A DNA stretch of 40,420 nucleotides, taken from assembly GCA_021789975.1 (NCBI GenBank), contig JAJYIT010000035.1:1-40420 (forward strand). The letters run 5' to 3'. A model generated the notes under the pieces. That model did not search any database. It saw only the letters and a program-made list of their open reading frames with translations, and had not been told where the DNA came from. Position 1 is the first letter of the stretch, and each line of letters starts with the position of its first letter. Positions 23,699 to 33,218 of this stretch are shown here, piece by piece. Made by a program: the position numbers and the translations under genes. The DNA comes from Bacteroidota bacterium. GTDB taxonomy: Bacteria > Bacteroidota > Ignavibacteria > Kryptoniales > JAKASW01.

Positions 23699-24598
23699 TT
23701 ATATTCTTAAGGTTTTGATGTAATCACGATTATGTCGAGCGCATTCTTTCGGCTCTCCCATTCCGGGCAGAACATCCTGTTCCACGACGATCCATCCGTC
23801 GTAATCGATGCGCCTCAGTTGTTTTACAACAGATGGAAAATCAACCGAGCCCTTGCCGAGTTCGCAGAACACGCCGTTCCTGACCGACTCAAAGTAGTCC
23901 CACTTTTTTTCGCGAGACAACTTTGCAATCCGGTCCTCGCAGTCTTTGAAATGGACATGCCAGATACGTCGCGAGTATTTTATGATGGCCTCGACGGGAT
24001 CACCTCCGCCGAACTTGTAATGACCTGTGTCCAAAACCAGTCCGAGCAGATCGGCATCTGTGGAATCCATCAGCGTCTCCACCTCTGCCGGAGTTTCAAC
24101 GTATCCGCCGCAATGGTGGTGGTATACCGTTCGAATGCCGGTATCTTCCTTCACGCGACTGGCAAGCTCGTTAGCACCTTCACAGAAAATTTTCCATTCT
24201 TCTTCTTTTAACCCCATATCCGGCGTAACGCGGCCGGCATTCTTTGTGCGTTCCGCTATCGTACCGTTTTCGTCCGACAGCACAATAAACGCGCCGGTTG
24301 CTCCGGTATCCCGCATCAACGTCGCGGTTTTGAGAGCCGTAGAAATCCCATCCGCATGCCTCGACTTATCTTTGAGCAGAACAGGAACAAAAGCACCAAG
24401 CAGCTTAAGACTTCTCTTATCAAGCTCTGTTTCCAGTTTACGCGGATCGGTCGGCATAAATCCCCAGTCGCCCAGCTCTGTACCGTCATACCCGGTCTCA
24501 GTCATTTCATCCAGAACTTGGACGTAACCAGGAGCCTTCCCTTCAAGCTCAAACTCGAGGACTCCCCACGAACATGGAGCGTTGGCAATCTTAATCAT
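23699..24598 (-). CDS. iolE: Inosose dehydratase
   Basis: 299 residues from ATG 24598, with AAGGAAATTCTGAG before it; ATGs up to 24637 overlap iolA and are unlikely. The start IKIANAPCSWGVLEFE is the hallmark of IolE. This is a xylose-isomerase-type TIM barrel with VYHHHCGGYVETPAEVE, LVLDTGHYKFGGGDP and WHVHFKDCE supplying metal ligands. It dehydrates scyllo-inosose to 3D-trihydroxycyclohexane-1,2-dione, the substrate of IolD. It starts one base after the iolA stop. Confidence 0.92.
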   Translation of the reverse strand: MIKIANAPCSWGVLEFELEGKAPGYVQVLDEMTETGYDGTELGDWGFMPTDPRKLETELDKRSLKLLGAFVPVLLKDKSRHADGISTALKTATLMRDTGATGAFIVLSDENGTIAERTKNAGRVTPDMGLKEEEWKIFCEGANELASRVKEDTGIRTVYHHHCGGYVETPAEVETLMDSTDADLLGLVLDTGHYKFGGGDPVEAIIKYSRRIWHVHFKDCEDRIAKLSREKKWDYFESVRNGVFCELGKGSVDFPSVVKQLRRIDYDGWIVVEQDVLPGMGEPKECARHNRDYIKTLRI

Positions 24599-24599
24599 C

Positions 24600-26069
24600 T
24601 CAGAATTTCCTTGTCCAGTCTTCATGCCAGCGTTCAATTACGACTTTCGTTTGGGTGAAAAATTCAACCGCATGTTTCGCCTGCCCATGAAGGTCTCCGA
24701 AGAACGAATCCTTCCAGCCACTAAAGGGGAAGAACGCCATGGGAGCAGGTACTCCTATGTTCACACCTATATTCCCGGCAGCCACTTCGTGTCTGAACTT
24801 TCTCGCGGCCGGACCACTCGCCGTAAAAATACACGCAGCATTTCCAAATGGACCGTCGTTTACGAACTTGATTGCATCGTCCAGCGTATCGGAATATTTA
24901 AGGTTCATGACAGGTCCGAATATCTCTGTGGTCGCCGCATCTGAGTCTTCAGGAATGTTTTCAATAATTGTCGGAAAGATATAGTTACCTTTCTCGAAGC
25001 CGTTTACTCTTTTGTTTCTTCCATCCAACAGAATGGTTGCACCTTTGCTTCTTGCCTCTTCGATTATCTTCTCAATCCGACTCTTGCTCTCTTTCGTAAT
25101 CAATGCACCCATCTCGGATTTCTCATCGAGACCGTAACAGGTTGCCTTGGACTTTGCTGCGGCAATGATTTTATCCTTGAATTTCTCTCTCGCACCACCC
25201 ACCAGGATAACGGTGGAAGCGGCAAGGCATCTCTGCCCGGCACATCCGTAAACGCTGTCGGCAATTATTTTCGGAGTAGTTTCAGTGTCGGCATCTTCCA
25301 TGACGACAAGCGGATTTTTAGCACCGCCCTGGGCCTGCACTCTTTTCCCGCTTTCGGTTCCCTTCGAGTAGACGTGGCGCGCGACTTTTGTCGAGCCTAC
25401 AAAACTCACCGCTTTTATATTCGGGTCGGTAAGGATGGCATCGACAGTTTCCTTTGCGCCGTGAATGAGGTTGAGTACACCGGGAGGCAATTTCAACTCT
25501 TCGAATAATTCGAAGATTCGGGTCATTGCACCCGGGACCTTCTCGGAGGGTTTGACGATGTAAGTATTGCCGCACGCCAGCGCATAGGGAAAAAACCAAA
25601 ACGGGATCATAACCGGAAAGTTGAATGGCGCAATGCAGGCGCCGACACCGATCGGCTGGCGAATAACAAACTCGTCAATTCCGGAAGAGATGTCCTCAGA
25701 GAATTCTCCCTGCATCATGGTCGGTATGCCGCATGCGACCTCTAAGTTCTCCACGGCTCTGACAATCTCGCCTTTCGATTCCGCCAACGTCTTGCCGCTT
25801 TCCTTCGTGCATATTGCCGCGATCTCGTCGGCGTTTTTCTCCAGGATCGCCTTCATCCCGAACAGATATTGAATTCTCTTCTCCGCGGGAACTTCTTTCC
25901 ATGTTCCGAAAGCGGCAGCAGCTTTTTCCGCCGCAATCCGAACATCATCTTTACCGCTTAATGGAACACTGCTGACAATGTCTCCTGTACCTGGATTTTC
26001 GACATCCAGATACTGTCCCGATTTTGCATCGAGCCAGATGCCCTTGATGTAATTTTTGAGTCTTGTCAT
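24600..26069 (-). CDS. iolA: Methylmalonate-semialdehyde dehydrogenase (CoA-acylating)
   Basis: 489 residues from ATG 26069 (MTRLKNYIKGIWLDAKSG); the frame is open back to 26216 but that part lies over iolD. Aldehyde dehydrogenase fold with IAPFNFPVMIPFWFFPYALA, FVGSTKVARHVYSKGTESGK and the catalytic Cys in GCAGQRCLAAS. In inositol breakdown it converts malonate semialdehyde to acetyl-CoA and CO2; in valine breakdown it converts methylmalonate semialdehyde to propionyl-CoA. Placement between iolD and iolE supports the inositol role. Confidence 0.92.
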   Translation of the reverse strand: MTRLKNYIKGIWLDAKSGQYLDVENPGTGDIVSSVPLSGKDDVRIAAEKAAAAFGTWKEVPAEKRIQYLFGMKAILEKNADEIAAICTKESGKTLAESKGEIVRAVENLEVACGIPTMMQGEFSEDISSGIDEFVIRQPIGVGACIAPFNFPVMIPFWFFPYALACGNTYIVKPSEKVPGAMTRIFELFEELKLPPGVLNLIHGAKETVDAILTDPNIKAVSFVGSTKVARHVYSKGTESGKRVQAQGGAKNPLVVMEDADTETTPKIIADSVYGCAGQRCLAASTVILVGGAREKFKDKIIAAAKSKATCYGLDEKSEMGALITKESKSRIEKIIEEARSKGATILLDGRNKRVNGFEKGNYIFPTIIENIPEDSDAATTEIFGPVMNLKYSDTLDDAIKFVNDGPFGNAACIFTASGPAARKFRHEVAAGNIGVNIGVPAPMAFFPFSGWKDSFFGDLHGQAKHAVEFFTQTKVVIERWHEDWTRKF

Positions 26070-26073
26070 ATAG

Positions 26074-27933
26074 TCACAGATAATACCTCTGTTTCTTCTT
26101 ATTCTCTTTGTAAGTTTTGTACGCTTTCCTGACAGAATCCATTTCGGACACTTCCGCGACCGCCACTTCCCACCAGGCATATCCTTGGACGTCTTTTTTC
26201 GAATCTGTCTTGACATAGATGACGGTAGTCTTGTCCGATTTCTTCGCGTCGATCAGTGCTCTATTGATCGACGATACATCTTTCGCAGTAATAACATTCG
26301 CTCCGAGACTTCGAGCGTGAGCGGCAAGGTCAACCGGAAGTACTTCACCGTCAAGCTGTCCTGTCCGATCATCCCGGTATCGGTACATGGTTCCAAACCG
26401 ATCGCTCCCGATTGAGTCTGAAAGCGCACCAATGCTACTGAAACCGCTATTGTCCAGCAGTATGATGGTTATCTTAATCCCTTCCTGAACAGCGGTGATA
26501 ATCTCATGGCTGTTCATGAGATAGCTTCCGTCTCCGACCATGACATAGATGTCGCGATCAGGACACGCCATTTTCGCACCGACGCCCGCCGCGATCTCAT
26601 AACCCATGGTCGAGTAGCCATATTCAAGATGGAAGCCTTTCGAATCGCGCGTACGCCACAACTTGTGCAAATCACCCGGCAAACTTCCGGCGGCGCAGAC
26701 AAGGACATCTTTCGGACCGGAGAAGGAATTCACAGCTCCGATGACCTCAGCCTGAGTTACCGGGAGACTCTTCCTGTCCTCATAGTACTTGCTGACCTTC
26801 CCGTCCCAGGAATTGTTGAATGTTACAGCTTTCTGGCGCCAGTTCTCATCCGTTTTGAAATCGCCGATTGAATTAATTATTTCTTCGAGACATGCCTTTG
26901 CATCACCGGCAACCGGAAGTGCAGCATGTTTGTAGGCATCGAATTCAGCAGCGTTGATATTTATGAATTTGACTTCGGGATTCTGGAAAGCCGTCTTCGA
27001 CGCTGTGGTGAAATCGGTATATCGAGTTCCTATCCCGATGATCAAGTCTGCTTCGCCGGCCATCGCGGCTGCGCCTTCGGTTCCGGTTACGCCAACGGCC
27101 CCGAGATTTTCCGGCATGTCATACGGAATCGCTCCCTTCCCTGCAAATGTTTCTGCTACCGGGATCCCTGTCAGTGATATGAACCTGCGCAAAATTTCTT
27201 CGGCGGCGCTATATATCGTACCACCACCGCTAATTATCATCGGCTTCTTGCTTTGCCGGATCCATTCGACAGCATTCGTCAATACTTGCTTATCCGGTCT
27301 TGTCCTTTGTATTGTCCATACCCTTCTTCTGAAAAGCTCAATCGGAAAATCAAACGCTTCGGTTTGAACATCCTGCGGCAGGGACAACACCACGGCACCA
27401 GTGTCTGCCGGCGACGTCAAGACTCGCATCGCCACGGGTAGAGAAGGTATAAGCTGTTCGGGACGACTGATTCTGTCCCAGTATTTTGCCACCGGCTTGA
27501 AGCAATCATTTACGGAAACATCCTGAGTCTCCGCTCTCTCCAACTGCTGCAGCACCGGTGCGACGTTTCTTCTCGCAAATATATCTCCGGGAATGAGAAG
27601 CACGGGCAACCGGTTGATCGTGGCGGCAGCTGCGCCCGTTATCATGTTCGTCGCACCCGGACCGATCGATGAAGTACAGACAAAGGTGCTCAGCCTGTTT
27701 TTCATTTTCGCGTAAGCAGCCGCGGTGTGAACCATCGATTGTTCATTGCGAGTCTGGTAATACCGGAAATCCGGATTTTGCTGAAGTGCCTGACCGATTC
27801 CTGCTACGTTGCCGTGCCCGAAAATTCCGAAGCAGCCGGCAAAGAACCTGTTCTCTACTCCGTCGCGCTCAACAAATTGATTCTTCAGAAATTTTATAGT
27901 CGCCTGCGCAACTGTTAACCGAATCGTTTCCAC
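26074..27933 (-). CDS. iolD: 3D-(3,5/4)-trihydroxycyclohexane-1,2-dione hydrolase, ThDP-dependent
   Basis: 619 residues from GTG 27933 (VETIRLTVAQATIKFL, the usual family start), seven bases after the iolC stop; GTG 27951 would overlap iolC. It has the three ThDP-enzyme domains: FGIFGHGNVAGIGQAL with Glu of RNEQSM in the PYR domain, a central domain (ISGGGTIYSAAEEILRRF), and the ThDP/Mg motif GDGSYLMNSHEIITAVQEGI-x8-LLDN in the PP domain. It opens the ring to 5-deoxy-glucuronate. Confidence 0.93.
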   Translation of the reverse strand: METIRLTVAQATIKFLKNQFVERDGVENRFFAGCFGIFGHGNVAGIGQALQQNPDFRYYQTRNEQSMVHTAAAYAKMKNRLSTFVCTSSIGPGATNMITGAAAATINRLPVLLIPGDIFARRNVAPVLQQLERAETQDVSVNDCFKPVAKYWDRISRPEQLIPSLPVAMRVLTSPADTGAVVLSLPQDVQTEAFDFPIELFRRRVWTIQRTRPDKQVLTNAVEWIRQSKKPMIISGGGTIYSAAEEILRRFISLTGIPVAETFAGKGAIPYDMPENLGAVGVTGTEGAAAMAGEADLIIGIGTRYTDFTTASKTAFQNPEVKFININAAEFDAYKHAALPVAGDAKACLEEIINSIGDFKTDENWRQKAVTFNNSWDGKVSKYYEDRKSLPVTQAEVIGAVNSFSGPKDVLVCAAGSLPGDLHKLWRTRDSKGFHLEYGYSTMGYEIAAGVGAKMACPDRDIYVMVGDGSYLMNSHEIITAVQEGIKITIILLDNSGFSSIGALSDSIGSDRFGTMYRYRDDRTGQLDGEVLPVDLAAHARSLGANVITAKDVSSINRALIDAKKSDKTTVIYVKTDSKKDVQGYAWWEVAVAEVSEMDSVRKAYKTYKENKKKQRYYL

Positions 27934-27940
27934 TTCGATC

Positions 27941-28948
27941 TTAAAATCCACCGTGTGTCTCTATGAAGTCATTTGCCTCTTGAAGTGTCGGATTGAAATT
28001 GGCACATCCATGTTTGGTGACAAGGATGGCCCCGCAAGCATTTCCAAATCGGCAGCACTTGTACCAGTCCCAACCTTGTAGGTAACCATAGATGAATCCC
28101 GCGGCAAATGCGTCTCCGGCACCGAGGACATTTACAACTTGCACAGAAAAGCCCGGTACGTCCGCAACTGTTCCGTTTTTCAGAAACGCCGACGACCCTT
28201 TGTCGCCTCTTTTCACGATAAGAGTCTCCACCCCCGTCTTGAGAATTTTCTTTATCGCCTCGTCGACGTTGCCGGTAATTTCGGGTGCGGAGATCTGCTG
28301 GTTCCTGATTTTTATCTGACGGGGATCTTTCAGCATCGTGGCTAATATTTCCTCTTCAGTGCCGATAGCCATTTTGCAATAATTCAGAAAGGCACGCGCA
28401 GTCACCCCGTAAGCTCGCGGGTCATGCCACTGGTCTGCTCTGAAATCCAGATCGAGGAGCACGGGAACACCGTTCTCAACTGCCTGTTCCGCCGCATAGA
28501 ATGCCGAGGAGCGCGAGGGCTCGACGCTCAACGCGGTAGCTGAGACTTCCAGGAGTCGGCAGCTCGCGACATTTGCCTTCATCACATCGTCTATGTCCAA
28601 TTTCGAATCGGCACAGTTGTCACGGTAGTAAACAAGCGGGAAATTGTCCGGCGGCTGTATCCCAAGAATTACGGCGCTCGTGCGAGCACCGGTCTTCACC
28701 GGAATGAATGCAGTCTCCACCCCCTCTTTCTTTAGAAAATTAAGAAGGAACTTGCCAACCATGTCATTCCCGACGGCGGTCAACAACGCGGAATTCAACC
28801 CGAGCCTTTTTGTCCCGACGGCGATGTTCAACGGCGACCCACCAACGAATGCGCCGAACTCTTTGATCTCTTCGAAGGGACTCCCGATGTTGTTGCTATA
28901 TAGGTCGATGGACGATCGGCCGTATGTTATGACGTCATATTTCTTCAT
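27941..28948 (-). CDS. iolC: 5-dehydro-2-deoxygluconokinase
   Basis: 335 residues from ATG 28948, four bases after the iolB stop. PfkB/ribokinase fold: FVGGSPLNIAVGTKRLGLNS near the N-terminus, and the catalytic-base motif VLGAGDAFAAGFIYGYLQG near the C-terminus. It phosphorylates 2-deoxy-5-keto-gluconate to the 6-phosphate. The protein has only the kinase domain, with no C-terminal DUF2090 aldolase-like domain, so the following aldolase step must be encoded elsewhere. Confidence 0.92.
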   Translation of the reverse strand: MKKYDVITYGRSSIDLYSNNIGSPFEEIKEFGAFVGGSPLNIAVGTKRLGLNSALLTAVGNDMVGKFLLNFLKKEGVETAFIPVKTGARTSAVILGIQPPDNFPLVYYRDNCADSKLDIDDVMKANVASCRLLEVSATALSVEPSRSSAFYAAEQAVENGVPVLLDLDFRADQWHDPRAYGVTARAFLNYCKMAIGTEEEILATMLKDPRQIKIRNQQISAPEITGNVDEAIKKILKTGVETLIVKRGDKGSSAFLKNGTVADVPGFSVQVVNVLGAGDAFAAGFIYGYLQGWDWYKCCRFGNACGAILVTKHGCANFNPTLQEANDFIETHGGF

Positions 28949-28952
28949 CAAA

Positions 28953-29849
28953 CTACCCGACAGAGTTCATTTCCAGCGTAACTAGCGGCAACCGTTCATC
29001 CATCTTCTTCCATGTCCCATAAATCCATTTATGATCAGGATCGTCGCTGTTAGCCAGCGACTGGTCGCTCCCTGACAGCATATTCAGATAGTATGTGTTG
29101 TATCCGTGTCCGGCCGAAACCGGGTGATAACCCCGCGGCACGAGTACGACATCATCGGTGTGTGCCTCTGCAATTTCATCAAGATTTCTGTCAGAGGTGT
29201 AAATTTTCTGCAAGGCAAACCCCTGCGGTTTGTCGAACTTGTACAAATAAATCTCTTCCAGTTTAGCTTCGACCAATTTCCCTTTTTCGTCAAATACACG
29301 GTTGTCGTGTTTATGCGCGGGGAAGGAGCTCCAATTTCCTGATGGAGTGTAGACCTCAACGCAGACAAGCCTGTGACACGATGAACCTGGAGGTAGGATG
29401 GAATTTATTTGTCGTGACGCATTATCACCGCCCCTGAGCTCGATTCCGAAATTCTGGACGTCTTCCGGCGTGATCAAAAATCCTTTGAAGCCGGCACTCC
29501 CTTCCGTGTACCCGTATGCAATGTCGAGGGTATTGCTCCGACAGGTCAGAGTAAACTCAGTGTCCGGCGGCAGGTATGCTGCATGTGGAAGGCCGCCAAA
29601 GACATTGATCCTGGCGTTTTGAGTCCCCCATTTTCCCCATTTGGACTGAATCGAGAAGACTCCTCCTAACAGGACAACGCAAAGTTCGTATTCGTCCGTG
29701 CTGTGTTTCCACTCCTCCCCCGCTCGCATCCTCCGCGCACCGAAGTTCAGGTGTGCCCAACCTGCATCATGGGCGGGGACATCTTGATATATACCGTCTG
29801 CATGATCGTCAGGATGAATGAGAACCGAGCATCTCTTATCGACTCGCAT
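28953..29849 (-). CDS. iolB: 5-deoxy-glucuronate isomerase
   Basis: 298 residues, bicupin. GEEWKHSTDEYELCVVLLGG is in the first cupin; the metal site appears in WSSFPAHKHD, the Glu of LEEIYLYKF, and GYHPVSAGHGYNTYYLN. It converts 5-deoxy-glucuronate to 2-deoxy-5-keto-gluconate. It is slightly longer than the usual 270 residues. It starts three bases after the stop of the LacI-type regulator, as the first enzyme gene of the run. Confidence 0.92.
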   Translation of the reverse strand: MRVDKRCSVLIHPDDHADGIYQDVPAHDAGWAHLNFGARRMRAGEEWKHSTDEYELCVVLLGGVFSIQSKWGKWGTQNARINVFGGLPHAAYLPPDTEFTLTCRSNTLDIAYGYTEGSAGFKGFLITPEDVQNFGIELRGGDNASRQINSILPPGSSCHRLVCVEVYTPSGNWSSFPAHKHDNRVFDEKGKLVEAKLEEIYLYKFDKPQGFALQKIYTSDRNLDEIAEAHTDDVVLVPRGYHPVSAGHGYNTYYLNMLSGSDQSLANSDDPDHKWIYGTWKKMDERLPLVTLEMNSVG

Positions 29850-29852
29850 AGC

Positions 29853-30875
29853 TTACTTGGAGGTGTGCTTGAAGACCGAGTCTCTCTCGATGATCTTGTG
29901 TTTCAGTGTCACTTTCTCGTTGAGCGGCATGGAAGAATGGTTGATTTGCTTCACCAACAGTTTTGCACCGGCCTTGCCGATTTCGTACGCAGGCATCTGC
30001 ACAGTTGTCAGCGGGATCCTGACGTACATCCCGAAGTCAATGTTATCGAATCCCATCACGGAGACCTTTTCCGGCACATCAATTTTCATTTCTGTCAGCG
30101 CATTGATCACGCCGATCGCAACCAGGTCGTTGTAACAGAACACCGCGGTCGGATGTTGTATCGTTTTCGAGAACAACTCCTTAGCCGCCTGATAGCCATC
30201 GGGAGTGTACGGCTCCACAGGAACGATATAGTTCTTTTCGATCGAGATTTTGTGATCGATCAGGGCTTGCTGGTACCCGTCGAGTCTTTTCTGACCGTGG
30301 CCGGACCATAGGGGGCCCGCCAAATGGGCGATGCGTGTGTGGCCTTTTTGTATCAGGTAGGTGACCGCATCGTAGGCCGCTTTCGTATTATCGATATCGA
30401 CGACATTGGTGGAATAGTTCGTGACTGTCCCCAGCAATACGAGCGGATAATTGTCGTTAAGAAGGTTTGACAAATACGTGAAGTTCGCTTCTTCGCTGTG
30501 CAATGGTGATATGACCAGCCCGTCGACTCTCTTGCTGACGAGCGTGTTGACTATCTCAGTCTCCCTTACCGGCGACAATTCGGAACTTCCTAATAGGACA
30601 GAGTAGCCGAGCTGAGAGCATGCATCGTAAACGCCTCTCATCAGCTTTGTAAAATACGGATTGTCGATTTCCTTTATGATCAGACCGATGCTCTTCGTTT
30701 CACGTGCCGCGAGAGATTTTGCCAGGTGACTCGGGTTGTAGTTATACTTCTTGATTATTGCCAGGATCCTGGAACGCGTCTCCCGCGAAACACCGGGCTT
30801 GTCGTTGAGAACAATTGAGACTGCCGACTTGGACACATTTGCAAGTCTCGCGATATCCGAGATTGTCATTCTCAT
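29853..30875 (-). CDS. LacI-family transcriptional regulator, likely of the iol operon
   Basis: 340 residues. Helix-turn-helix at 3-24 (TISDIARLANVSKSAVSIVL), hinge helix NPSHLAKSLAARETKS, then the periplasmic-binding-protein-like effector domain (SIGLIIKEIDNPYFTKLMRG, VSVMGFDNIDFGMYVRIPLT). As the first gene before iolB it probably senses an inositol pathway metabolite and controls this operon, possibly also glp or mannosidase genes. ATG 30875 or 30869 is the start. Most characterised iol regulators are DeoR- or RpiR-type; LacI-type control is less usual. Confidence 0.88.
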   Translation of the reverse strand: MRMTISDIARLANVSKSAVSIVLNDKPGVSRETRSRILAIIKKYNYNPSHLAKSLAARETKSIGLIIKEIDNPYFTKLMRGVYDACSQLGYSVLLGSSELSPVRETEIVNTLVSKRVDGLVISPLHSEEANFTYLSNLLNDNYPLVLLGTVTNYSTNVVDIDNTKAAYDAVTYLIQKGHTRIAHLAGPLWSGHGQKRLDGYQQALIDHKISIEKNYIVPVEPYTPDGYQAAKELFSKTIQHPTAVFCYNDLVAIGVINALTEMKIDVPEKVSVMGFDNIDFGMYVRIPLTTVQMPAYEIGKAGAKLLVKQINHSSMPLNEKVTLKHKIIERDSVFKHTSK

Positions 30876-30926
30876 TTGCTAATCGGTTCCCTGTCGCTGC
30901 GTATCGATCAACTTAGTTCAAGGGGG

Positions 30927-31652
30927 TCAGAACATCAACCTATAAGTTGCGGCTGCGATAGCGGCCCCACAGATCGGCGCCACTACCGGAATCCATGAAT
31001 ATCCCCAGTCGCTGTTACGCTTGTCCCTTATCGGAAGCACAGAGTGCATTATTCTGGGACCGAGGTCCCTTGCGGGATTTATAGCATATCCAGTGGTACC
31101 ACCCAATGAGAGACCGATGGCAAGGACAAGAAGTGAAACCGGGAGCGCATCAATTGACCCAATGCCGACGTTTGGTGCGGCAAGGCAGAGAACACCGAAA
31201 ACTAATACAAACGTACCGATCACTTCCGAAAGAAAATTGTCCATGAAGGATCGGATTGCCGGAACTGTGCAGAAGACGACGAGCTTGAGATCACGATCTT
31301 CCGTCACGTCGAAATGCTGTCGATACTGCACCCAGACCAGGAGAGCACCCATGGCAGCACCGACCGTTTGACCCAGTATATATAGCGGCACTTCTGACCA
31401 TGGAAACTTGCCAGCCAACGCAAGACCAATTGTAACTGCGGGATTGAGCTGTGCGCCGCTCATCGAGGCTACACAATAGACCCCGACAAATACTGCCATC
31501 GCCCATCCGAACGTTATTACAATCCAACCTCCGCTCCCACCTTTTGTCTTTTTCAGAACAACGTTTGCAACGACACCATCACCAAGGAGGAGAAGGAGCA
31601 TCGTTCCCAGGACTTCTCCAAGAAAACGCGTGAGTTCTCCGCGTAAGATCAA
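30927..31652 (-). CDS. glpF: Glycerol uptake facilitator (aquaglyceroporin)
   Basis: 241 residues, six helices plus two half-helices with the motifs QLNPAVTIGLA and AINPARDLGPR; the Asp after NPAR is typical of glycerol-conducting members. It carries GEVLGTMLLLLLGDGVVANV at the start. The start is TTG at 31652, overlapping the glpD stop (TTGA), with AAGGGA upstream in glpD, so translation is probably coupled. It conducts glycerol and small polyols through the inner membrane. Confidence 0.92.
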   Translation of the reverse strand: MILRGELTRFLGEVLGTMLLLLLGDGVVANVVLKKTKGGSGGWIVITFGWAMAVFVGVYCVASMSGAQLNPAVTIGLALAGKFPWSEVPLYILGQTVGAAMGALLVWVQYRQHFDVTEDRDLKLVVFCTVPAIRSFMDNFLSEVIGTFVLVFGVLCLAAPNVGIGSIDALPVSLLVLAIGLSLGGTTGYAINPARDLGPRIMHSVLPIRDKRNSDWGYSWIPVVAPICGAAIAAATYRLMF

Positions 31653-33208
31653 TTGAGAATGTATCCCTTCGCCAAATCGGAATACCGGCTTATTTGCTCA
31701 TCTTTCCAATCTTTCCCGTAATGGAGCTCTTTTGCCATCAACTCTGCGACCATCGGCGCGCCTTCGATACTCGCATTCGCGTCGAGGAATAGCGCCCGCG
31801 TTCTCCGTGCAAGGACATCCTCAACTGTCCTGGCCATCTCGTTCCGGGTGTGCCAGATTACTTCGCCTTTTAGATACGGAAGTTGGGGATGGATTTGCTC
31901 GCTGAATGCCGGGTCTTCAGAGAGGACTTTTTTTACTGAAGTCGAATCCGAACCGTAGATGGACAGGTTATCAACCTGGCATTCTTCCTCTTGCCATCCG
32001 TGTATCTTAAGATCCGCCGAGACGCTCGGTTTTTTCACGAGTCCGCCGACACCGATCGCCTGGTCAACTGCGTCTTCGCCCATTTTTCGGTAAGTTGTCC
32101 ATTTTCCCCCGGCGACCGTTACCAGACCCGATGGCGATACAAAGACGACGTGCTCACGAGATATTGCCGAAGTCTTCCTACGCCTGCTCGACTTTACGAG
32201 CGGCCGCAATCCGGCAAAGACACTCTTCACATCCTTTCGGGAAGGATCCTTAGCCATGTATCTTGCCGCATGGTGGAGAATGAATTCCACTTCTTCTTCA
32301 AGCGGTCTCGGTTCAAGCTCCGGCTTCTGCATCGGAGTGTCGGTCGTGCCAACAAGCACGCTGTCGTGCCAAGGCACGACGAACAGCACTCTTCCGTCAT
32401 CCGTCTGTGGGACCATGATGGCCGACTCTCCCGGAAGAAAGTCTTTTTCAAGCACAAGATGCACGCCTTGACTGACTTCAATCACCGCCTTTGATCCACG
32501 GTCATCCATCGCTGCAATTTGATCCGAGAAAATTCCAGTAGCGTTGATGACGACACGTGCCTTGAGTTGATACTCTTTTCCGCTTTCTTCATCGACGGCA
32601 ACCACGCCTGCAACAACACCATCATTCTTCAAAAGCCCTGTCACTCGCATATAGTTAATTGCGAAACCGCCGAAATCGAAGATAGTTTGTGCAAGGTTGA
32701 TCGCGAGCCTGGAGTCGTCGAACTGACCGTCGAAATATATGACCCCGCCGTGAAGACCTTTCGATTCGACATTTGGAATCCGATCGAGAGCCTCGTTCTT
32801 TGAGATTATTTTGGATGGCCCAAGCCCAAGTTTACCGGCGAGTAGATCGTATACTTTCAACCCCGCACCGTAGAACGGGCCGTTCCACCAATCATAACTC
32901 GGTACCACAAAAGACAGATTGTGAACGAGGTGCGGCGCGTTTTGCATAAGAAGTCCACGTTCGTGCAGCGCTTCATATACAAGCGAAATATTACCATGTT
33001 GGAGATAGCGTACACCGCCATGAATCAGCTTTGTACTCCTGCTCGAAGTACCTTTGGCAAAGTCACATTGTTCCAGGAGCAAGGTCTTATATCCTCTCGA
33101 TGCCGACTCCACTGCCGCACCCAACCCTGTAGCACCGCCTCCGATAATCAATACGTCCCAGTACCCCTTTTCGTCCTCGAGCCTTGGGATGGCCTCTCGT
33201 CTTACCAT
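31649..33208 (-). CDS. glpD: Aerobic glycerol-3-phosphate dehydrogenase
   Basis: 519 residues from ATG 33208, 10 bases after the glpK stop; the longer frame to 33247 overlaps glpK. FAD-binding IIGGGATGLGAAVESASRG, then GTSSRSTKLIHGGVRYLQHG, VINATGIFSDQI, LFVVPWHDSVLVGTTDTP and a C-terminal DAO_C domain. It oxidises glycerol 3-phosphate to dihydroxyacetone phosphate and passes electrons to quinone at the membrane. Order glpK-glpD-glpF. Confidence 0.93.
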   Translation of the reverse strand: MVRREAIPRLEDEKGYWDVLIIGGGATGLGAAVESASRGYKTLLLEQCDFAKGTSSRSTKLIHGGVRYLQHGNISLVYEALHERGLLMQNAPHLVHNLSFVVPSYDWWNGPFYGAGLKVYDLLAGKLGLGPSKIISKNEALDRIPNVESKGLHGGVIYFDGQFDDSRLAINLAQTIFDFGGFAINYMRVTGLLKNDGVVAGVVAVDEESGKEYQLKARVVINATGIFSDQIAAMDDRGSKAVIEVSQGVHLVLEKDFLPGESAIMVPQTDDGRVLFVVPWHDSVLVGTTDTPMQKPELEPRPLEEEVEFILHHAARYMAKDPSRKDVKSVFAGLRPLVKSSRRRKTSAISREHVVFVSPSGLVTVAGGKWTTYRKMGEDAVDQAIGVGGLVKKPSVSADLKIHGWQEEECQVDNLSIYGSDSTSVKKVLSEDPAFSEQIHPQLPYLKGEVIWHTRNEMARTVEDVLARRTRALFLDANASIEGAPMVAELMAKELHYGKDWKDEQISRYSDLAKGYILN

Positions 33209-33218
33209 TATGATAAAA

